DNA from: Candidatus Rifleibacteriota bacterium
GTDB lineage: Bacteria > Muiribacteriota > Ozemobacteria > Ozemobacterales > Ozemobacteraceae
Direction of reading: 5' to 3'
DNA length: 42,757 nt
NCBI GenBank assembly: GCA_028689875.1
Contig: JAQVCG010000009.1
Span: forward strand, 1 to 42,757
The position numbers and the translations under genes are program-made. A model generated the notes under the pieces. That model was given only the letters and a program-made list of their open reading frames with translations, had not been told where the DNA came from and ran no database searches. The first letter of the stretch is position 1. Each line of letters starts with the position of its first letter. Positions 27,447-35,974 of this stretch are shown piece by piece.

Positions 27447-28276
27447 ACAGCTTCTTTGAGGTTTAATCCCCGTTCCTTTAAATATTTAAGCCAAATACTG
27501 GAAAATTCTTTTTTTGTTTCTTTGCCAAATTCATTAGAACGCAAATAATCATAATGATAGCCCATTAAAGCAAACTCTCTTTTTAACGATGGTAAAGCCT
27601 TTTTGAAGCCGTTATCTAATGTTTGTTCAAAGGTTTTTGCCAAGGGCCAAACATTGTTTTGTTTTAAGGTTTCTTCTTCTGCTTTTGCATTTAAAGGCGA
27701 TAATAATAGCTGCCACAGCGCTTTAAGTTTTAATAATTCGGTTAATGCCTCAACATCAGGTGTTAAAACGCTATTTTTGTTTTTGTAACCGTTTAACCAA
27801 ATCAAAGTCTGTACCGGAAACCTTTGCACAGAAGGGTGGTGCCTTCTTAGCAAAACATGTTTGAGCTCTGCCGGTTTTATTTTATCAAATTGTGACCAAT
27901 CAAGAGGTTCAGATTCCATTTTTCCTATTGCTATTGCTGCTTTTAGCTCAGACAAGTCGTTTTCTGGAAGTTCCAAAAAGACTGTTTCGCAATCACTCGC
28001 AATTTTGTCAACCAATTCTGCTTTGTACGCATTAACTTTGTCTTCTGTGTCCCTTATGGCGGCGATTGACCTGTAATACAAGGCTTCAGGTTTATCTTCA
28101 AAGTCGGGCCATATATATAGCAGTCGGTCAAATATTTCGACGCATTCTTTAAATCGCGATAAATCAAATGCTCTTTTGCCGTTTTCGAACATTTCATTTG
28201 AATCAAGGGCAAAAGCAAAAACATAATTTAGAACAAAAAATAGTAAAACAAGCGTTTTAATCGCTTTGTTGCGCAT
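27434..28276 (-). CDS. Exported TPR-like protein of unknown function
   Basis: 280 residues with a signal peptide (hydrophobic core to about residue 22, cleavage near FAFA). The mature N-terminus has a TPR-like helical pair (NEMFENGKRAFDLSRFKECVEIFDR). The remaining 200 residues are helical, with no recognised domain and one Cys near the C-terminus. AGAGG lies six bases before the ATG. It follows clpA by 56 bases across a two-tier hairpin and overlaps the next gene by 13 bases; the pair probably acts together in the periplasm or at the inner membrane. Confidence 0.68.
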   Translation of the reverse strand: MRNKAIKTLVLLFFVLNYVFAFALDSNEMFENGKRAFDLSRFKECVEIFDRLLYIWPDFEDKPEALYYRSIAAIRDTEDKVNAYKAELVDKIASDCETVFLELPENDLSELKAAIAIGKMESEPLDWSQFDKIKPAELKHVLLRRHHPSVQRFPVQTLIWLNGYKNKNSVLTPDVEALTELLKLKALWQLLLSPLNAKAEEETLKQNNVWPLAKTFEQTLDNGFKKALPSLKREFALMGYHYDYLRSNEFGKETKKEFSSIWLKYLKERGLNLKEAVCPY

Positions 28277-28305
28277 AATAAGCCTCTTTTGTTAGTTGTA
28301 ACACA

Positions 28306-28353
28306 ACGCCGACAAACTGCCGAGTCTTTAAACTAATCGGCAGAGGTCGGCGT
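28306..28353 (-). other. Two-tier hairpin at the clpA stop codon
   Basis: Outer stem ACGCCGA (28306-28312)/TCGGCGT (28347-28353), internal loop, inner stem CTGCCGA (28317-28323)/TCGGCAG (28337-28343). It spans the last clpA codons and the stop. No T-tract follows on the minus strand, so it is not a standard terminator; it could protect the clpA 3' end or set a processing point before the TPR genes. Confidence 0.55.
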
Positions 28354-30609
28354 ATTGTTTACGTTTGCTATTGCATTTATTTCAAGATTTTCGGAATTAT
28401 CTGCCTTACCAATTTTTGCTATTCCACCCTTTTTAAGGCTTCCAAACAAAATTTCATGTGCAAGTTTATCTTTAATTTCTCTTTGGATAAGCCGCGAAAT
28501 TGGTCTTGCTCCCAATACAGGGTCGTAACCCTTCTCAGCAAGCAATGTTAGGGCCGAATCGCTTATGTCTAAGATAACTTTGCGTTCTTTCAACTGCTCA
28601 TTCATTTCATTGATAAATTTATTTACCACAAGCTTAATGCTTTCGAGCCCAAGCGCATTAAATGGAATTATTGAATCTAATCTGTTTCTGAATTCCGGCG
28701 TGAAGAGTTTTTCTATCGCTTCTTTGCCTTTCCATTCTACGTCTTTTATGCTGTGAGTAAAGCCGATACCGCCTTTCGCCATTTCGCGTGCGCCGGCATT
28801 TGAAGTCATAATCAGAATAACATTCTTGAAATCGGCTTTTTTACCCGTGTTATCTGTTAAAGTCGCGTGATCCATTATTTGAAGCAATATGTTAAAAATA
28901 TCTTCGTGAGCTTTTTCTATTTCGTCTAACAGCAAAACAGAGTAGGGGTGCTTTTTTATTGAATCTGTTAAAGCCCCGCCCTGTTCAAACCCTACATAAC
29001 CCGGAGGTGCGCCAATAAAGCGCGATACTGCGTGCTTTTCCATGTATTCGCTCATGTCAAAACGCAAAAAGTTTACCCCCAGTAGTGTGGCTAATTGTTT
29101 TGCTACTTCGGTTTTGCCTACTCCGGTGGGGCCTGTAAATAAGAACGAACCTACCGGCTTGTCATTACTTTTCATGCCTGCACGAGCTATTTTTATAGAC
29201 CTTACGATTGAGTCTATAGCGCTATCTTGCCCAAACACTACCTTCTTGAGATCTCTGTCGATATATTGCAGCTTTTCGCTTTCAGACGAAGTTATGCGCT
29301 TCGCCGGAATCTTGGCAATTTTAGCCACAGCCGTTTCTATATGGCGTTTTAAAACAATTTTATGTGAACTTTTTCTGAGCTTTTGTATGGCAGCCGCTTC
29401 GTCTAACACATCTATGGCCTTGTCAGGCAGAAATTTTTCGTCGATATATTTTGCTGAAAGTTCTACGGCCGCTTTTAGTGCAGACTTCGAATATTTGATT
29501 CCATGAAAATCTTCGTAAACTTTCCTTAGCCCGCGTAATATTCTATATGTTTCTGCTATGTCAGGTTCATATAAATCAACTTTTTCAAACCTTCGCAATA
29601 GTGCCCTGTCTGATTCGATGTTCTTAAACTCTTCAAAGGTAGTGGTGCCAATACAGCGCAATTTGCCCGAACTAAGAGCCGGTTTGAGCATATTAGCCGC
29701 ATCGGGGCCACTTTTTGAGCCGGAACCCGCGCCAATTATATTGTGAATTTCATCTAAAAACATTATTACATTGGGTATGGCTTCTAAACTTTTTACGGTG
29801 GCTTTTAATCGCGCTTCAAAATCACCCCTGTAGCGTGTTCCCGCAAGCATGGCGCTAATATCGATTGAATAAATCTTCGCGTCTTTTAAACATTCGGGCA
29901 CCCGCCCCTGATGAATTCTTAAAGCAATACCTTCAACTATAGCGGTTTTACCTACACCGGGCTCGCCAACAAAAATTAAATTGTTTTTGCGACGCCTGTT
30001 CATGATGACAATGGCCCGAGAAACCTCTGCACGACGACCTATAAGAGGGTCTATTTCGCCTTTTGCCGCCTTGTCGTTGAGGCAAGTGGCAAATTTAACC
30101 AATACATCGCCTTTTACAGGTGGCTCATCATCTTCTTCGCCCTCGTAATATTCTTGTCCCTCATTACCATCTTCATCGCTTCCGGGCATACCGTGCGATA
30201 CATAGCTCATTACGTCAAGCTTAGTGATGCCCTTTGAATTAAAATAATAAGCAGCGTATGATTCTTTTTCTTCTAAAATCGAAATCAGCAAATCGCCGGG
30301 GCCGGCTGAAGTTTTGCCCGAAAACTGAATGTGCTGTATCAGCCTGTCCATTACTCGTTGAAAACTTAAGGTGGCTACAGGTTCTCTAACAGAACTTCTT
30401 GGTAAAACAGGAACATTTTCTTTTATGTGCTCTTCGAGCCCTTCTTTCATTTCACGAACATCACAACCGCACGCATCAAGTATAGATTTTCCTTCGCCGT
30501 CGTTTACAACTCCAAGCAAAAGATGTTCTACCGTAAGATACTCATGAAACTGAGAAGTAGCTTCTTCTATGACCTTTGTAAGAATTTGTTCGAGATTTTT
30601 GCTGATCAT
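28333..30609 (-). CDS. clpA: ATP-dependent Clp protease ATP-binding subunit ClpA
   Basis: 758 residues, same size as E. coli ClpA. The N domain (1-145) is followed by an acidic linker (about 142-165). AAA+ module 1 has Walker A GEPGVGKT (215-222) and Walker B MFLDEIHN (283-290); module 2 has GPTGVGKT (493-500) and LLLDEIEKA (559-567). The ClpP-docking loop GGIGF lies at 613-617. No M (ClpB-type) coiled-coil is inserted, which separates it from disaggregases. ClpA unfolds substrates into ClpP; with ClpS it serves the N-degron pathway. The ATG overlaps the clpS stop by four bases. clpP is not in the window. Confidence 0.97.
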   Translation of the reverse strand: MISKNLEQILTKVIEEATSQFHEYLTVEHLLLGVVNDGEGKSILDACGCDVREMKEGLEEHIKENVPVLPRSSVREPVATLSFQRVMDRLIQHIQFSGKTSAGPGDLLISILEEKESYAAYYFNSKGITKLDVMSYVSHGMPGSDEDGNEGQEYYEGEEDDEPPVKGDVLVKFATCLNDKAAKGEIDPLIGRRAEVSRAIVIMNRRRKNNLIFVGEPGVGKTAIVEGIALRIHQGRVPECLKDAKIYSIDISAMLAGTRYRGDFEARLKATVKSLEAIPNVIMFLDEIHNIIGAGSGSKSGPDAANMLKPALSSGKLRCIGTTTFEEFKNIESDRALLRRFEKVDLYEPDIAETYRILRGLRKVYEDFHGIKYSKSALKAAVELSAKYIDEKFLPDKAIDVLDEAAAIQKLRKSSHKIVLKRHIETAVAKIAKIPAKRITSSESEKLQYIDRDLKKVVFGQDSAIDSIVRSIKIARAGMKSNDKPVGSFLFTGPTGVGKTEVAKQLATLLGVNFLRFDMSEYMEKHAVSRFIGAPPGYVGFEQGGALTDSIKKHPYSVLLLDEIEKAHEDIFNILLQIMDHATLTDNTGKKADFKNVILIMTSNAGAREMAKGGIGFTHSIKDVEWKGKEAIEKLFTPEFRNRLDSIIPFNALGLESIKLVVNKFINEMNEQLKERKVILDISDSALTLLAEKGYDPVLGARPISRLIQREIKDKLAHEILFGSLKKGGIAKIGKADNSENLEINAIANVNNTPTSAD

Positions 30610-30920
30610 TCTTTCTCCATTATACTTTTTAAGGGAAAACCGCTTCGCGCAGCTGCAGAATGAACTTGCGCCACTTTTGTTTCGGCGATTTCCTTAGTAT
30701 ATACACCCGCCAGTCCTTTGCCGCTTTTATGTATGCTAAGCATAATAGAAGTGGCGGTTATCGGCGAATGCCTGAAAACTACTTCTAAAATTTCTACTAC
30801 AAAATCCATGGTCGTGTAATCGTCATTCAACAAATAGACTTTAAACATGGGTGGTTTAGTGGTTTTGTTTTTTGTTCTTTCGAGAACATCACTTTTTGAG
30901 TCTGTACCTATATTTGTCAT
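30606..30920 (-). CDS. clpS: ClpS adaptor
   Basis: 104 residues. Binds N-terminal bulky residues of substrates and delivers them to ClpA. The core carries PPMFKVYLLNDDYTTMDFVVEIL with the substrate-gating NDDYT segment, then the HKSGKGLAGVYTKEIAETK region, where His and Gly line the pocket and contact ClpA. A flexible N-terminal extension of about 22 residues precedes it, as usual. A GGGGAAGAG Shine-Dalgarno lies ahead of the ATG. It overlaps clpA by ATGA and starts 15 bases after the ABC-F gene stop. Confidence 0.96.
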   Translation of the reverse strand: MTNIGTDSKSDVLERTKNKTTKPPMFKVYLLNDDYTTMDFVVEILEVVFRHSPITATSIMLSIHKSGKGLAGVYTKEIAETKVAQVHSAAARSGFPLKSIMEKE

Positions 30921-30935
30921 GTTTTTCTCTTCCCC

Positions 30936-32909
30936 TCAGGTGTTTCTAAGACGTTCAAGTGCTGTTGCTGTCTCTTCGTTTTCGATACACAAAGACTCCC
31001 AGTCGCTTATGGCCTTTTCTAACTCTGTTTGGGCTTGCGCATGTTGTTCCGCTTCTTTTGCTATTTGCATGGCAGTAAAGGTTGCCGGTGGGTTTGCCAG
31101 GGTTTCCTCGATCTGAGCAATTCGTAACTCGGCCATAGAAACATACTCTTCTTTTTCTTCAATTTCTCTCTTAAGTTTTTGAAGTTTATTGGAAAGCTGC
31201 TTTTGCTGCTTGTTCAGTTCGCGTTGTTTTTGCTTTTTATCGTCTGTTTGCTGCTCATAATCAGATTCATTTGTTGTCGAATCAATCGTTTGATCGTTAT
31301 CTCTCAGGGCTTTTGAGTGCATGTATTGACTGTAGTTACCCTTATATGTTCGTGCCCGGCCGTTTTCTATTCCCAAAACTTTGGTAGCAAGGCTGTCTAA
31401 GAAAAATCTGTCGTGAGATACAATTATTATTGTGCCGGGAAACTCTTCTAATGCATTTAAAAGAGCTTCTCTGCTGTTTATGTCTAAATGGTTTGTGGGT
31501 TCGTCGAGTAACAGTAAATTGCTCGGCCTAAGCATCATGCGCGCCAGTCCGAGACGGCTTTTTTCACCGCCTGACAATACTCTGACTTTTTTATTTGCAT
31601 CGTCGCCCGAAAACAAAAATGCACCTAAAATGTTTCGAATTTCGGGAATAGCATCGAATGGGGATTCCCTTGTCATACGATCATAAACAGTTTCGTCACC
31701 GGTAAAACTAATTTCTTCGTCTTGGGCAAAATAGCCAAAATGCACGCGATAGCCTGTTTCGAGGGTTCCGCCCCACGAGCTGTCTTCGCCCGCCAAAATG
31801 CGCATGAGTGTGGTTTTTCCCGCACCGTTCTCCCCAATTATGGCTAACCGGTCGCCCCGTTCTAATACGAATGAAACGTCTTTTAAAACGTGTTTTTGTC
31901 CGAATGATTTGCTGATGTTTTCGCCGCGCATAACAACTTCGCCGCTGCTCTCGCATTCGGGAAACTTAAATCTCAGCTTTGGAAAAGCCCTGATTTGTTC
32001 AACGTCTTCGATTTTTGCAAGCTGTTTTATGCGGCTCTGCACCTGAGACGCTTTTGTGGCCTTATATCTGAATCTTTCGATAAACTTTTCGACTCGTTTT
32101 TTTTCGCGATCTAAACGCTCGGCTTGAGCTTCTGCTTCTGATGCCCAGACCTCGCGTGCTTCTAAAAAGCCCGAGTAATTGCCCCTAAAGGTTCTTGAGC
32201 CTTCGGGTAAAATCGCCACAACAGAGTCTGCCAGCTCGTCTAAGAAATAACGGTCGTGCGAAACTATTAGTATGCCGCCGGTATAATTTGATAAGTAGTC
32301 TTCCAAAAAGGATATAGAAGAAATATCGAGATAGTTTGTCGGTTCGTCAAGAAGCAAAAAGTCGGGTTCTGTAAGCAAGAGCCTTACAAAATATGCGCGC
32401 ATTTGCCAGCCGCCCGAAAATGTTTTCAGTAAATCGTGAAAGCGGTCTTCGGCAAAGCCAAAGCCCTTTAAAAGCCTTATAGTCTTGGCCTGCCAAGTAT
32501 AACCGCCTGACTTTTCGTATTTGCCTAACAGTGAATCGTATTCGGTTTGAAGCTGGGCCGTATGATTGCCGTTCGCCATCTCGTTTTCGATAAAATCGAT
32601 GCGGGCTTTTATCTCTTTGAGCTTTGTAAATGCTTGAGTGGCGAGTTCCCAGAGAGTGAGCGTTTCTTTTTCAGTTTCTAATAAGAATATCTCTTGCGGT
32701 AAATAGCCTATGCGGCTGTCTTTAGCCCTCACAACAGTGCCTGTGTCGCTGTGTTCTTCACCTAAAATGATTTTCATCATGGTCGACTTGCCGCAGCCAT
32801 TGCTGCCAACCAGAGCGACACATTCGCCCGGATTGACAGAAAAAGTCACGCTCGAAAAAAGATTTCGAGTCGAAAATGATTTTGATAAATTGTTAATCTG
32901 CAAAGACAT
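30936..32909 (-). CDS. ABC-F family ATPase
   Basis: 657 residues: two ABC domains in one chain with no membrane segment. The first has LVGSNGCGKST (about 34-44), signature FSGGWQMRAY and LLLDEPTNYLD; the second has IIGENGAGKTT, LSGGEKSRLGLARM and LLLDEPTNHLD. The connecting helical linker (about 240-300, WASEAEAQAERLDREKKRVEKF) and a C-terminal coiled coil (about 540-640, Lys/Gln/Glu-rich) identify it as ABC-F, of the YdiF/YheS-Uup side of the family. ABC-F proteins act on ribosomes (translation factors, some antibiotic protection). Its exact subgroup is unsure. No Shine-Dalgarno; a -10-like TAACAT ends six bases before the ATG. Confidence 0.92.
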   Translation of the reverse strand: MSLQINNLSKSFSTRNLFSSVTFSVNPGECVALVGSNGCGKSTMMKIILGEEHSDTGTVVRAKDSRIGYLPQEIFLLETEKETLTLWELATQAFTKLKEIKARIDFIENEMANGNHTAQLQTEYDSLLGKYEKSGGYTWQAKTIRLLKGFGFAEDRFHDLLKTFSGGWQMRAYFVRLLLTEPDFLLLDEPTNYLDISSISFLEDYLSNYTGGILIVSHDRYFLDELADSVVAILPEGSRTFRGNYSGFLEAREVWASEAEAQAERLDREKKRVEKFIERFRYKATKASQVQSRIKQLAKIEDVEQIRAFPKLRFKFPECESSGEVVMRGENISKSFGQKHVLKDVSFVLERGDRLAIIGENGAGKTTLMRILAGEDSSWGGTLETGYRVHFGYFAQDEEISFTGDETVYDRMTRESPFDAIPEIRNILGAFLFSGDDANKKVRVLSGGEKSRLGLARMMLRPSNLLLLDEPTNHLDINSREALLNALEEFPGTIIIVSHDRFFLDSLATKVLGIENGRARTYKGNYSQYMHSKALRDNDQTIDSTTNESDYEQQTDDKKQKQRELNKQQKQLSNKLQKLKREIEEKEEYVSMAELRIAQIEETLANPPATFTAMQIAKEAEQHAQAQTELEKAISDWESLCIENEETATALERLRNT

Positions 32910-32915
32910 GGCAAG

Positions 32916-32944
32916 ATGTTACCATGACAGCCAATTTTAAACAA
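32916..32944 (-). promoter_or_regulatory. Putative leaderless promoter of the ABC-F gene
   Basis: Minus-strand -35 TTGTTT (32944-32939), 17-base spacer, -10 TAACAT (32921-32916), six bases before the ATG at 32909. A 12-base direct repeat AGCCAATTTTAA (32929-32940, again from 32947) overlaps the -35. Confidence 0.4.
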
Positions 32945-32955
32945 GAAGCCAATTT

Positions 32956-34191
32956 TTAAGGCTTTTTCCGAAGTAAGTCGACAGTCTTTTGATTTTGTGG
33001 AGCAGCTGCCGGCAGACTGAAATCCCAGAAGAGCTTTTGTTTTAAATGCTTTTCTAGCGCCATTATGATGGTTTCTCCGAAAAATGGGGGCGGGTCTTTT
33101 AGCAACAATTCTATAGCAATCATTTGTGCGTTTTCCGGGTCAACAGCCATTTTTGCCTCGAAGCTTTCTGTAAGTGTCGCCCAGTCAGGCGTGGCGTTGT
33201 TTGTGCCTGACAGTGTGAGATTTGAGTTTGCTTCTTTCGTTGCTGTGTTTGTAATAATTTCGGTGCTTACTGCTGTTGGTGCTACTGCGATTTGTGGTGC
33301 ATTCAGACTTGCAATAAAACAGGCTATGCAGGCAAGTGCAATAATTGTTATTCCTGCCGAAAGCTTTCGACTTAGGTAGTTGCGAAGTTGCCGATATAAA
33401 AACGCTAATAGCAGAAATACGCACGAGATTACTGCAATCAACTGATTCGGCGGCAGATCAGCTTGATAGGAAGTAGCGATGCCCATAATAGTGGCGAATG
33501 ATGCACTAAGCACTGCCAGCAACATTCCCTGTAACAGATGTCTTGCCAGCAAAAGGGCGGTGGCAGCAGGCACTACGAGATAGCAGAAGACCAGCATTAC
33601 ACCGGCTATTCTTGAGGCTGCTGCAACGGTCAGACCAAGAAAAACGAAAAATAGCAGTTCATAGCGCCAGGCTTTTATTCCGAGAGTGATGGCCGATTCG
33701 CGGTCGAGAAATGAATAAAGAATCGGCCGGTAGAAGAGCCACAAGACCAGCAAGGCCGGAAGCATAACTGCGCAGATGGTTATCAGGTCGGCGTTTGAGG
33801 CAAATAGAAGGTTGCCATAAAGAATTGCTTTTACTTTTTCGAGCCCGAAGCCGCTGTGTGCCACCAAAAGAATGCTCATGCCGGAAGCAAAAATGAAGAT
33901 TGCGCCTAGAATTGTGTCGCGCGGCAGACGCGTAAATTCGTAGGGGTAGGCGAGAATTGCCACGACGAGCAGGCACAGGAGCGCTGCGCCGGCAAATGGG
34001 GGCAGCTCATACACGAGGGCGAAAGCAACCCCAAAAGCTGCGACTTCCGAAAGGGTTACCCCGATAAATACCATGCGCTTGAGAACGACGAAGATGCCGA
34101 ATATTGAGAATGTCGCCGCCATGAGGAACGCTGCAGGTAAAGCGCCCCCATAGATGCCGGCTATAGCTTTAAGACTGCTGAGATCGAACAT
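32956..34191 (-). CDS. znuB: Metal ABC transporter permease (ZnuB/MntB type) with C-terminal extension
   Basis: 411 residues from the ATG at 34191, which has AAGGA upstream and overlaps the ATPase gene by 23 bases; a longer in-frame start (34254) lies inside that gene and is not family-like. Residues 1-275 are an ABC-3 family permease: LMAATFSIFGIFVVLKRMVFIGVTLSEVAAFG at the N-terminus and RIAGVMLVFCYLVVPAATA in the middle, with eight or nine helices. Unusually, a further hydrophobic helix and about 110 polar residues follow (Thr/Asn-rich, then helical up to LLRKKP), absent from normal 260-290-residue homologues. It forms the inner-membrane channel for Zn2+ or Mn2+ with the genes before it. 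Confidence 0.88.
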   Translation of the reverse strand: MFDLSSLKAIAGIYGGALPAAFLMAATFSIFGIFVVLKRMVFIGVTLSEVAAFGVAFALVYELPPFAGAALLCLLVVAILAYPYEFTRLPRDTILGAIFIFASGMSILLVAHSGFGLEKVKAILYGNLLFASNADLITICAVMLPALLVLWLFYRPILYSFLDRESAITLGIKAWRYELLFFVFLGLTVAAASRIAGVMLVFCYLVVPAATALLLARHLLQGMLLAVLSASFATIMGIATSYQADLPPNQLIAVISCVFLLLAFLYRQLRNYLSRKLSAGITIIALACIACFIASLNAPQIAVAPTAVSTEIITNTATKEANSNLTLSGTNNATPDWATLTESFEAKMAVDPENAQMIAIELLLKDPPPFFGETIIMALEKHLKQKLFWDFSLPAAAPQNQKTVDLLRKKP

Positions 34192-34903
34192 TTTTGTTTT
34201 CCTTGTTGATTTGTTTGTAATTTCTGCTTGCCAGTAGTGCATTAATAGGCACACGTGCCGACTGGCCCTGATAAATGCGAAAAACTTCGTCAGTCAGCCC
34301 GATGATTGGGTCGAGACTGTGCTGCGCAAATAGAACGGTTTTTTGTTCTTCTTTTGCAAGGCTGTAAAGCAGCTTAACAAGGTCGAATTCTGACTGCTCA
34401 TCAAGTCCGGCGGCAGGTTCGTCCATTATCAGGACTTCGGCGCCACTGACCAGAGCCCTCGCAATCATTACTTTCTGGCGCATGCCACCGGAGAGTTCGT
34501 TGAGGGTGCGTTCTGAATGCCTAATCAGGTTGAAGCGTTCAAGATAACTGTCGATTTGCTCACGCATCTTGTGGTCAGGCTTTTTCCAGAGACCTAATTT
34601 GGGGTAGAGCCCCATTGTTATTACTTCTCGTGCAGTAACGGGGTAGATGCGGTCGAGGGTAGAAACTTGCGGCACATAGCCGGGCGGCTGTGAATCGAAG
34701 GGATGGAGAAGCTCGCCGTCTAAAGGCGGCAAAAGGCCGAGAATTGTTCGCAGAAGCGTTGTTTTGCCTGACCCGTTTGGGCCGACGAAGGGCAAAAATT
34801 CGCCTCTTTTGATTTTTAGGTTTATTTGGTTGACTACGGCTTCGTTATCGTAGCCGATCGTTAGATTTTTGCAAATTATTAGATTGTTGTCATCTGACTG
34901 CAT
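34169..34903 (-). CDS. znuC: Metal ABC transporter ATP-binding protein (ZnuC/MntA type)
   Basis: 244 residues. Walker A GPNGSGKTT (about 41-49), the Q-loop PPGYVPQVSTLDRIYPVTAREVI typical for zinc/manganese importers, signature LSGGMRQKVMIARAL, Walker B VLIMDEPAAGLD and the H-loop FAQHSLD. It powers the permease encoded next. The start overlaps the binding-protein gene by 14 bases and the end overlaps the permease gene by 23 bases, so all three are translationally coupled. Confidence 0.93.
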   Translation of the reverse strand: MQSDDNNLIICKNLTIGYDNEAVVNQINLKIKRGEFLPFVGPNGSGKTTLLRTILGLLPPLDGELLHPFDSQPPGYVPQVSTLDRIYPVTAREVITMGLYPKLGLWKKPDHKMREQIDSYLERFNLIRHSERTLNELSGGMRQKVMIARALVSGAEVLIMDEPAAGLDEQSEFDLVKLLYSLAKEEQKTVLFAQHSLDPIIGLTDEVFRIYQGQSARVPINALLASRNYKQINKENKNVRSQQS

Positions 34904-35957
34904 TTTTATTCTCCAAAAGACCGGCTCGATGTGCTGCGGCGCAAAGTTGCTCTACCCAGAAATTCATGAGTTTTTCCCAGGTGTCAAGCTCGGGGCGGCT
35001 GCTCACGTAATAAGGCAGCAAGATTGCTTGGGCATCGGCATTTGAAGCGACACGATTGACCGTTTTTTCATCGAAATAGTCAGCAGAAATGACCAGCTTA
35101 ATGTTGTTCTGTCTCATGGCTTCTCTAAGCGCGGCAAGATGTCTTGGCGAGGGCGGAATTCCTGGTTTGGGTTCTATGAAGCCGCCTTCGATTAGGCCGA
35201 AATCATCAAACAGATATAGCCAGTTTTTATGATACGAAACGATTTTGGTGCCGCGTAGGGGCCAAAGACTGCCAAGCCAACCGCCTGCATAATCTGAGAG
35301 AGGTTTGCCTTTATAGTGTTTTTCTGCAAGAAAATTGAGCAGCTTTCCGCTTTTGTGCAGGTCGAGAAGAGTCTGTTGGCGCATAATGCTAATCAGTTCA
35401 CTGCCATAGAGCATTTGGCAGATGTTTGCAACAAATGCGGCAGTATTGCGATCAAACTGATCTTTTTGTTGGGGTCTGTTGCGGCTCAATCCGATTCTGA
35501 TGTTGTCGGCCGCTTGTATGATATTTAGCGGGCTGACGGTTACATGCGGATTCCCATAAAGGTGTAGTCCGCCTTCAATATGCGAATAAGCTACCGGTTT
35601 ATCTTTAAGGTTCATGCCTGTCGCTGCCGCGACGTAGCCGATTTCTCCGCTTCTTATACGACGATTGCCTGATTTATCGACAGCTGAAGGGAGCCACATT
35701 TCCAAATCAAGACCGGTTGCAATTAAAAGGTCGGCGCTTCTAAGAATTTCTACGAAGGATGGCTTTGGTCTAACGAAATGAGCGTCTTGGGTACCTTCTA
35801 CTATAGAGCGCACTTCAACGGCGTCTTGGCCTATTACTCGGGCTAGATAAGCGTAGTCGGGAAGTGTGGTTACAACCTTTAGAGGAGCTGCTTGAAGAAG
35901 TGATGCGGCAAATAATTGAACAAATAGAATCAATGATATTATGCTAAATTTTTTCAT
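34890..35957 (-). CDS. znuA: Periplasmic metal-binding protein of ABC transporter (ZnuA-like)
   Basis: 355 residues with a signal peptide (cleavage near LLQAA, residue 23). It is a cluster A-I (ZnuA/TroA) binding protein: VVTTLPDYAYLARVIGQDAVEVRSIVEGTQDAHFVRPKPS, where His in DAHF is the first ligand; the second His is in GNPHVTVSP, the third in SYHKNWLYLFDDFGL, and an acidic ligand is in SADYFDEK. The His-rich flexible loop of many ZnuA proteins is absent, so Zn or Mn cannot be decided from the protein alone. The permease, ATPase and a barrel protein lie in the same operon. The gene follows the barrel gene by 17 bases. Confidence 0.9.
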   Translation of the reverse strand: MKKFSIISLILFVQLFAASLLQAAPLKVVTTLPDYAYLARVIGQDAVEVRSIVEGTQDAHFVRPKPSFVEILRSADLLIATGLDLEMWLPSAVDKSGNRRIRSGEIGYVAAATGMNLKDKPVAYSHIEGGLHLYGNPHVTVSPLNIIQAADNIRIGLSRNRPQQKDQFDRNTAAFVANICQMLYGSELISIMRQQTLLDLHKSGKLLNFLAEKHYKGKPLSDYAGGWLGSLWPLRGTKIVSYHKNWLYLFDDFGLIEGGFIEPKPGIPPSPRHLAALREAMRQNNIKLVISADYFDEKTVNRVASNADAQAILLPYYVSSRPELDTWEKLMNFWVEQLCAAAHRAGLLENKNAVR

Positions 35958-35974
35958 TTATAATCTCCCGTTTA

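Noticed and set aside
32929-32959. 12-base direct repeat AGCCAATTTTAA near the ABC-F promoter as an operator
   Set aside because: Two AT-rich copies 18 bases apart can arise by chance, and one overlaps the permease stop; no known regulator site is matched.
34192-34254. Longer start for the metal permease
   Set aside because: It lies within the ATPase gene, and the ATG at 34191 has a Shine-Dalgarno and matches the family start.
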